This document shows positions 51,511-59,700 of a DNA stretch of 64,000 nt, one piece after another; the stretch's first letter is position 1, and each line of letters opens with the position of its first letter. A program made the translations under genes and the position numbers. The DNA is from an uncultured Eggerthellaceae bacterium (GTDB taxonomy: Bacteria; Actinomycetota; Coriobacteriia; Coriobacteriales; Eggerthellaceae): NCBI GenBank assembly GCA_910580205.1, contig CAJTVP010000002.1, positions 94,586-158,585 on the forward strand, in the 5' to 3' direction. Under the pieces are notes generated by a model, which worked only from the letters and a program-made list of their open reading frames with translations, was not told the origin of the DNA and searched no databases.

Positions 51511-52360
51511 TGTCAGGGGACGGGGATGATGGCATAATCGCGATCGCTATCGTTTCACTGCTGGCTGAATGATGCCGCGCCCGATCCCGGTCAGGCGCTC
51601 CAATTGCCTGATCGATATCCCCATTCCATGCAGACGCCTCAAGGCGCGGTCTCGTTCTGGCTTATCCATCGTCGCTATCTCATCTGCGAAAGAATCGCCA
51701 TATGCCTTGCTCGCGATCTCCCTTGCTTCCGCATCCGGCACATAGGGCCTCTTCGGTTTCTCTTCGAACATCTCGATGGCGTCATCACCTGTCTCATGAA
51801 AATCTTCGAACTGCGTCTTGCCTCCGAAAGCGCTCAGCACTGATTCGATGTCGCAGATCCCATTTCCATCTGCATATTGGCGATAGCTGCTCCATGGATA
51901 TTCGCGAAAGGATCCACCTTCTCTATCTCGCGGGTTCAAGTGAATGTAGCGAACAGCTTCCAAAAGATGCGATTCGCTCTCTACGGGAACGCTCGAGAAC
52001 CGGCCCTGTAATACAGGCCCTACGTGTCCATAGCGCCCGTTGTACCAATGCGCCAGAGATGTGTTCGCCCTCCTCATCACCTGGGAGATCCTCTCAAGAT
52101 CTCCCCTTAAGAGCAGATGGTAGTGATTATCCATGAGGCACCATGCAAGGATGGATACACCATGCGCCCTGCATATGCTGGTAAGCTTACCAACAAAGCG
52201 AGACCTATCCTCATCATCCTCGAATATCGTCCGTCGTCCGGCACCTCTCGCCGTCACATGGTAGATGTCGGATGAGGATCTGCAGCGAGCCGATCGTGGC
52301 AATTGCGCTCCTGTCGTTTTGGGCTTCAAGATATTATGCCATCATCCCCGTCCCCTGACA
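51511..52360 (-). mobile_element. Y1-transposase (RAYT-like) element with 27-bp inverted ends
   Basis: An 850-base element with perfect 27-base inverted ends (tgtcaggggacggggatgat... at both sides). It carries one transposase gene. It inserted at the 3' end of the flavodoxin gene, and its end supplies the flavodoxin stop codon. A deleted relative lies at 47373-47798. Long perfect inverted ends are not a feature of classical IS200/IS605, fitting REP-associated transposase elements better. Confidence 0.8.
51547..52329 (-). CDS. REP-associated-type Y1 (HUH) transposase
   Basis: 260 residues from TTG 52329 (no clear ribosome site). SSSDIYHVTARGAGRRTIFE at the N-terminus, MDNHYHLLLRGD (the HUH metal motif as HYH) and the helix PWSSYRQYADG with a likely catalytic Tyr define the Y1_Tnp domain. 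The C-terminal LHGMGISIRQLERLTGIGRG is an HTH. It nicks single-stranded DNA and mobilises the element and perhaps its end repeats. Confidence 0.85.
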   Translation of the reverse strand: MKPKTTGAQLPRSARCRSSSDIYHVTARGAGRRTIFEDDEDRSRFVGKLTSICRAHGVSILAWCLMDNHYHLLLRGDLERISQVMRRANTSLAHWYNGRYGHVGPVLQGRFSSVPVESESHLLEAVRYIHLNPRDREGGSFREYPWSSYRQYADGNGICDIESVLSAFGGKTQFEDFHETGDDAIEMFEEKPKRPYVPDAEAREIASKAYGDSFADEIATMDKPERDRALRRLHGMGISIRQLERLTGIGRGIIQPAVKR

Positions 52361-52884
52361 TGATCCAACACCGGGTCCAGGTAGTCGCGGTTCGTGCCGT
52401 TGAAGCCCGCTTTCATGACGCGCAGCATCTCAGCGGCTTTCGGATCCGTCTCCGCTGCTTTGGCATTCATCTTGAAGAACATCCGCATGGCCAGCTTGTC
52501 AGCCATTCCAAGACGGTCGTAGTCGAAGCCGCCTTGGCAGTAGAAATGAGGCAATTCCGGGTACTCCTCCTGCGGAAATGTCCGGCGAAAGGCGCTTTCC
52601 ACTTCGGCAGCCTCGTGCGCATCGTTCGGCATGGGGGCCGCGCCCGTGGCGAGCACGACCACGGAAAGATGAGGATGCTCCGCCATGACCTTCTTGAGCC
52701 ACTTCGACCCCTTGATGGATGCGGCGTGGAACCAGCTGCAGAAGACGAGGAGGTCCGTTTCGCTCATGGGGATGCTGCTTCGGTTCGCGAACGGCGTCGC
52801 TTCGCATCCGAGCTCTTCTGCCAGCCATTCTGCGTAGGTTCTCGTGAAACCGGTCTGGGAGCAATGCACGATGGCTGCTTTCAT
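52342..52884 (-). CDS. Flavodoxin-like protein, 3' end altered by insertion
   Basis: 180 residues. MKAAIVHCSQTGFTRTYAEW is the flavodoxin FMN loop (SQTGFTRT), and FCSWFHAASIKGSKWLKK and VVLATGAAPMPND fit the flavodoxin fold. The last residues (DHVRGRG) and stop are encoded by the end of the Y1 element, so the natural C-terminus may be missing. It starts one base after the tetR stop, so the pair is an operon. It probably carries electrons or acts as an FMN reductase partner. Confidence 0.8.
   Translation of the reverse strand: MKAAIVHCSQTGFTRTYAEWLAEELGCEATPFANRSSIPMSETDLLVFCSWFHAASIKGSKWLKKVMAEHPHLSVVVLATGAAPMPNDAHEAAEVESAFRRTFPQEEYPELPHFYCQGGFDYDRLGMADKLAMRMFFKMNAKAAETDPKAAEMLRVMKAGFNGTNRDYLDPVLDHVRGRG
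52369..52533. repeat. 165-bp direct repeat, partner of 41757-41921
   Basis: About 99% identical to 41757-41921 in the same orientation. The copy here lies inside the flavodoxin gene and begins 8 bases from the Y1 element end. The pair bounds 10.6 kb that holds the dms-like operon, fpg and the marR operon. Confidence 0.85.
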
Positions 52885-53505
52885 CTATGCCACATCCTTT
52901 CCGTGCGCGCGGTTGAACTGCTCGACATGGCGCGCGCAGAAATCGCGGGCGTCTTTCGACGGTGCTTCCTGTTCCATCAGCATGAGCATGGGCCCATGGA
53001 ACTCCATGGCCGCTAACTCCACGTCGCAGGGCGCGAACGCTCCCACATCGATGAGATGGGCGAAGATCTTCTTCTGCAGCTCGATGGGACGATCGATGAA
53101 CACGGTTGCGTAGAGGTTCCCGCAACGCTTGTCCCCGTAACGATTGGAGGCGAGCATCTGCATGAACCGTTTGATCCGCGCATCGTCGAAGAAGGGCGCG
53201 TAGCTGCGCCAGACAAGGTCAGAGAGCTCCTCTCCCGTGGAGGACGAATAGGCATGGGGGTCGTCTTCAGGGGAGGCGATGGCACCGGCGGACCTGATCA
53301 CCTTTTCGACGTAAGCGGTTTCCCGTTCGATGAGCCCGTCGAAGAGTTTCTGCTTCCCCTTGAAATGGTTGTAGAGCGAGGCGGCTTTCATGCCGACCGC
53401 CTCAGCGATGTCGCGCATGGTCGTGGCCGCGTAGCCTTTCTCGCTGAAGAGCGTGAGAGACTCATCCAATATGCGGTCCCGCGTGCTCCCTTTGGTCTGT
53501 GACAA
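52885..53505 (-). CDS. TetR-family repressor
   Basis: 206 residues with a probable TTG start at 53505 (AAGGAGC upstream). The N-terminal HTH reads SLTLFSEKGYAATTMRDIAE and AVGMKAASLYNHFKGKQKLF. The C-terminal ligand domain is unassigned. The flavodoxin gene follows directly, and a palindrome overlaps its promoter, so it likely represses the pair. Confidence 0.9.
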   Translation of the reverse strand: MSQTKGSTRDRILDESLTLFSEKGYAATTMRDIAEAVGMKAASLYNHFKGKQKLFDGLIERETAYVEKVIRSAGAIASPEDDPHAYSSSTGEELSDLVWRSYAPFFDDARIKRFMQMLASNRYGDKRCGNLYATVFIDRPIELQKKIFAHLIDVGAFAPCDVELAAMEFHGPMLMLMEQEAPSKDARDFCARHVEQFNRAHGKDVA

Positions 53506-53523
53506 AGCAGCTCCTTAACACTA

Positions 53524-53565
53524 ACTAACATTTGTTAGTATCTCATCTTTTGAGTCAAGGGTCAA
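53524..53565 (-). promoter_or_regulatory. TetR promoter and operator
   Basis: On the minus strand TTGACC (53565-53560), 17-base spacer, GATACT (53542-53537). A perfect 16-base palindrome (actaaca tt tgttagt, 53524-53539) overlaps the -10, suited to autorepression. Confidence 0.7.
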
Positions 53566-53725
53566 GCCAGCAACCCTGATCCCCGGTTCGAACATGGGAC
53601 GTTCATTTCAAAGCTGGGCACATGGGCCCACAGGCGTGAGAGAGGTGTTGCTGAAACGTTACTTTGCCCGGTATAATGGTCGGATTCGTCATCTTCTCTG
53701 CCTTAGGACAAGGAGGATAGCCGAA

Positions 53726-56700
53726 GTGCCCAGGAACTTCAGAACGAAAACGCACACATGCGGGCGCATCGCACTTTCCATTCTGCTTGCTATGGCAATG
53801 CTCATGCCTGCGTTCCCGCTGTCCGAGGTGATCCCGGTTTCCGAAGCGCTCGCATCGGAGGCGGCTGGGACGACCGAAGCTGCGCTCAGTGAAGCATCGG
53901 TTGATGACCAGTCTGACTCCACCATAGCGCCGAACCGCGTCTCTGCGATCTTGCCTCTTGATGGGAGCACGGTGGATGCTCAGGGCATGATCACCGCCGG
54001 GGATGGAGGACAGGATGCCCTTCAGAAGATAGAAGAGACCTGCGGCAACTGCTTGGATGAGGATGGTTCGCTGGTAGAAGAGGAGCGGCAGCGGCAGGAA
54101 GAAGCAGACAAGCAAGCCGAAGAGGCGCTGGCGCAGCTTCCTGAGATCACCGAAGGAGACGTCGCCAGGATCCAGGAGCGTGCTGAAGAGGAGGAGATGG
54201 AGGGCCTGACGCCCGACCCCTCGCTGACCGATGAGGACATAATCGCCGAACAGGGGGCCGCGGAAGGCATCGGTGGCGTGGTAGGACGCTTTGCCCAGGC
54301 GGTCGCTGCGATGGCGGCTCCTGGCGATCTTTCCGTCGAAAGCATCCGCGCGAGCACGGAGTACTCCGGCGAAACCGTCTTGAAGGATGTGCAGTACATG
54401 CGCGCGCTGGACGAGGTGGGCGACCTGAGGGAAAGCCTCTACATCGGCGACCCCGGCGAGGAGCTGAACACCGCCAACCGGCTGATCTACGTGAAGATGT
54501 ACCGCATGCCGTCGTTCTACGCGAAGATGGTCTCGGGCAAGCGCACTGAATCGGGCCAGTACATCCTCACTTTGCTGCTTCCACAATCGAAGGGTGAAGC
54601 GCAGAAGACCGTGGACGTGGTGTACGCCCGCTCCGGCGTCAGCGCTACCTCGGGCTATGCCCACGCCACTTGGACCAACCCGGTCAACGACGATACTATC
54701 CTCACCTCCCTCAAAGACGTTGATGGCTACGACCCCGCCAAGAACAACGCCTATCTGAACGCTTACAAGCTGGCCCCGTTCGCCTCCTTCGAGGACATCG
54801 TGAAGTCTGGCAACGCCATTCCTGCGGACAGCGCCTTGGCCACCAAGACCATCCGGGAGCTCTGGCCGGTGCACGAGGAGCAGGGCATGAAGGTGAGCCT
54901 GTTCGAAGGCGAGGAGACCGGCATCGTGCGCAATCTGGTCTGCTTCTCGGATGACACCTCGCAGACGTTCGATCTGGATTACGTGGGCACTCATCAGCTG
55001 GCCGCCTCCTACACCATGAAGGATACGGGCGTGCTGTACCAGCCCGACTTTTGGGTGCTGGGCGAAGGCGCGCGGCCCGGCATCGAACGCATCGCCAGCT
55101 TCATCCGCTCTAAGACGTGGAACGGATGGCTGGCTGCGCTGGACAAGAGGACCACGATCCATCGCAGCGTCCGCGACCACTTCGACGTGGATATGCACAA
55201 GAACGCTGAGCAAGTAGCGGCCAACCTGGTGTCCAACATCGATGGATGGACAGCCACCGCCTCGGGCGTGATGGCCTGGAACTCGCTCATCGAACAGGCC
55301 GAGGAGGCCGCGCCCAACGATGGCTATTTCGACATAGATAAGCTCACTCCCCAGCGGAAGATGTTCAACCTTCTGTTCCTGTACGCCTATTACGAGCGCT
55401 TCTTTGATTTTGACATGGGTGGCAACGATCAGGTGGGCTTCCAGAACAACGCCAACGCGTTCTTGGTGTTGGCATTCCGTGGCAGCGTGGTCGGGCAGAA
55501 ATGCTCACTGGAGAACATGACCGCGATGGTGCACAAAAGTTGGGTGCCCAACTTCGCCTTGGAGGACAAGCTGTCCTCGACGGTGCTCAGATCACCGGTG
55601 TTCCAGCCCTTCACTGGCTTCAGCACCGCCGGGTCGTTCGTGGAGAAGTTGGTACGGCGCACCTCCAACTTCACGGACACAGCTGACTGGTTCGCGGGTT
55701 ACATGGATACCATCGCCTACTATCAGGAGTACAAGCCCCCCGAGCTGGCCGACGGCCCGGATGTCGGCCAGATGAAGTGGCGCGGTTGGCACCAGGCAAG
55801 CCGTCCGGTGTTCCAAGACCAGCTGCTGCTGTGGCTGACCATGAAGCCGGGTGCTCAGTACTTCGCGGCTACGTCGTTGATCATCGCCACTGGCTCCACG
55901 GGCATTTATATGAGCAATGCCGCCGACATGAACGACGCGAACCGGGAGTGGTTCAAGAAAAAGATGGACGAGAGGTTCGTATACGCCGCTCAGTATGCGT
56001 CCACCGTGGCCGGCATCGTGGGCGTGGAGAAGGCGAACAAGGTGTGCGCTGTCACCTTCGATCAGAAGTCATCCAAGCTCGACGGGGGCACCTCGTGGAT
56101 GGAGCGCGAGAAGCTATGGGGAAAGAAGCTTTCCGTGGATCCGTACCACAAGGACTTCTCTGATACGGCGGGGCTCTACAACAGTTCGGGTCAGGGTGCG
56201 GCCGCCATGACCTTGAACATCTCCCTGGAGAAGAAGCGCATCTTCTTCCTATGCTACGCGTCGCTGAACTGCGCCTGGCACTACTATTGGTCTCACGAGC
56301 TGGCCCACGCCATAGACAACGACATCTTCCTGGGCGGCGATCGCCGCGGATCGCACAACACCGAGGACTACACCGACGGCCTGCTGACCCAGGGTCACGG
56401 GGCCATGTCCTACGTGATGAACCTGAGCTATGACTACAAGCGCACCGACGACATCATGTCCAATCTGACGCGCGAGCGCATCTCGTCCAAGGAGAAGTTG
56501 GACGACTACTACAAGAAGCTGTACCAAACCTTAGATGTGATGGACTATGCGGCGCTCAAGGCGTTTTTGCGCCTTGACAAGGATGAGCAGAACGCCGTGG
56601 CGTCGCAGATCCGCTACGACGGCCAGAACGGCAACAGCGCCCAGGATACCGGCGCCACGGCAACCATATTGCGATCGCGCAGCAGCGTGCTGGCCAGCTA

Positions 56701-59700
56701 CGATGGCACTGCGGCCTCCGCCCCGCTGAACGTCCAAGTGTTCAATGATGGCAGCCGGAAGTTCAAGACCGTGGAAGAGGTTTACGACAACCAGATATTC
56801 CTGCATCCCGGTGTTCCCGAGAACGGGAGCATCACGTGGCTGTGGGCCAACTATGTGGCCGATGATCTGCGCGGCGTGTGGTGGCACCCGGTGCACTGCA
56901 ACGGCAACCGTCCCGATTCACGTTCGTTCAAGCTTCAGATGTACCGCATGATGGGAACGGACGGCCTTGACGGTTTCGCTGAATTCGGGCGCAATGGAGG
57001 CGGCGGAGACCTGTACAAGCTGAACAAGATCACGGGGGCTGATTCGTTCAGGGATTGGCGGCTTTCCCAATGGAGAGCCATCGAGGAGAACCAGGACAAG
57101 TTGGCTTACTGCGACTTCGATGCGCTGGTGAGCAAATTCGAAACCGCTTTGAAGACGGACGCCGGCAAAGGCGACCGCAACCTGACGCAGATGCACAGCC
57201 TCCGCGTTCGCATGCTGTACCTCACCAAGCACCTGACCGACGACTTCCGCTACGGCCTGTATGACGACCAGACGCCCGTCAAGCACATCAAGACGGCCGA
57301 GGACCTTCTGGCCATCGCGAACGATCCTTTCGGCAACTACGTGTTGGATGATGACGTGTGCGTGGATTCCGTCACGGCCCAGGCGGTGAACAACTGCCTG
57401 ATCAACACGACGTTCTTCGGAAAGCTGGACGGAAGGGGCCACAAGATCTATGCGGTCCAGGATGTGCTTCCGTACATCTTTTCGGGGACGAAGCAAGCAT
57501 ATATAAAGGATCTTGTGTTGGGCGGTGCGGGAAGCGCGAACCCTTCCAAGACGGTCAGCAACAGCGAATACGAGAACATCACCTATACGAAGTTCGAGCG
57601 CGATATCTACAGCGTGGAGGATTTCGTGCGCATCAACAACGACCTCAGGATGGGTGTGGATGCGTTCCGTCTTCAGGCTGATCTGGATTTCACGGAATGG
57701 TCCACGGCCAACGCGGCAGGCGCCAAGCAGCTCTCCGTGGTCACGCAGCTCATGGCGGGAACCTCCACAGAGCGCAAGAGCTTCATGGGCGGTGGCCACA
57801 AGATCACGGGGCTTTCTGGGGTGGCGCTCTTCAACAAGGTGGTGTTCACTGACTTTGCGGATCTTGAGATCGAGCATTGCGACAACAAGCAGAACGCGGC
57901 CTCGGCGAAGGATGGTCCCGGAGATACGGTGGCCATAGTGGCGCGCCGGAGCGCCAAGAGCACGTTCGAGGACCTTTTCTTCGATGCTGTGTCCATCCAA
58001 GGGCGCTGGCGCGTCGGCTTCGTGGTGGGGGATGATGGCGGCATCAACGGCACCGGTGCGGAAAGCCGCATCGGCGGCTCGCAGTTCCGACGCATCCAGG
58101 TGACCGGTGGCACGGTTGCGATGGGCGCTGGCAACGCCGCAGGCTGTTATGCGGGCTTCATCGCGGGGCGCGTAGTGGAAAGCGAATTGCAAGACATCTT
58201 CGTAGAAGGCTCTCTGACTTCTTGCGGCGTATCCAGCGGAGGCGTGGTGGGGGCCATCACGCGGTCCGCCAAGCTTGATCGCTGCGTTTCGAGAGTCGCT
58301 GTGACCTCAACCGTCACGGGCAACAACGGGGTCCTTTTGGGCGACATAGAGAACACGACGTTGAACAACAACATCTATATCCCAGAGAATACGAAGATCT
58401 CCCATTGCTTCGGATTGGGCAAGGCGGGCGTCAATGTGGGACGGCTGGCGAAGATGACGGCGCCGGCCCAGGATGCGTTCGAGAACTGTTTCGAGGATGC
58501 GGCCATCTCGACCGGGGTCACCCTGGTGGGCGAGAGCGCTCCGGGGGTTGCCTTCGCTCGCACCGATCTGAGGATCGTCGCCAAAGATGCCGAGGGAAAT
58601 CCGCTCACTGAGAAATACAACCTGCCTAATCTCCGTAACAACGATGCCTTCTACAAGGAACGCGGATTCTCCGCCGATGTGTGGGAGTTCGATCCTACCA
58701 TCAATATCGGATATCCCATGCTTCGCTTCGTTGGCAACAGGGACACGTTCTTCGACTATGACATGGACTTCCGGATCGATTTCAAGAACGAAGAGCTGCA
58801 ATTCTGGGGATCGAGCTTCGATCCGACCAAAGTTGCCATATACAATCTTCCGTTCCGGGTCATGAGGGATGTTCCGCAGCAGGGCCTCAAGCCAGGCGAC
58901 TGGATGGATGTGGATTTCATGGGCAATGCATTCTTCAACCTTATCAGTCCTAATCCTGACTCCATCGACATATCGGAGATCATCGAGTACGAGAAGTTCA
59001 AGAACGAGGAGACCGCCTCGAAGGGCACGCGCTCGGTGAGTCTCTATTATGATATTCGCACATCGGGCAAGCTTTACAGTTATGAGAAGTCGCTCGAAGT
59101 GCCCCCACGGCTCCCGAACCCCTACGCAGCCAGCTTGCGTGGCGTGCGGGCTGATTCCAGCGGTCAGGGCGCCATCCGCCTGGTATCTGTGGCCGCGTAT
59201 GACGTGGCTTCTCAATTGGAGTACCGCAAAGTGCGTGACGTGCCTGCGGTCGATGCGAGCGTCGCCATGAACGAAGCGACGGCGCAGGATTCCGCCGCAA
59301 CGCCGTGGGTTCCCATGACATCGGTGCTCACGCGCGCGGAGCCGGGCATCTATGAGATCAGGGTGGCGGCCACCGACAGCTCGTTCGCATCCTATCCCTC
59401 GGAGGTCACGGTCGAGCCCTATGACGAGTCCCTGGTCACCTTCGATCTGGTGTTGGATGCCAACGGCGGCAGCTGGGCAGAGGACGTTGACGTGCCCGAT
59501 GTCTATCACAGCGAACATGCCATCAAGCTGCCCACCAGCGATGACGTGTACCGCAACGGCTACACCTTCGATGGCTGGTTCTACAAAGACGAAGCAGGCA
59601 ACTTCACGGGAAGCGCGGTGACGGAGATCCCATCTGGAAAGACGGGCGCTCAGGATCTGTATGCCAAATGGAACCCGATCACCTATGGGGTGAAGTTGAA

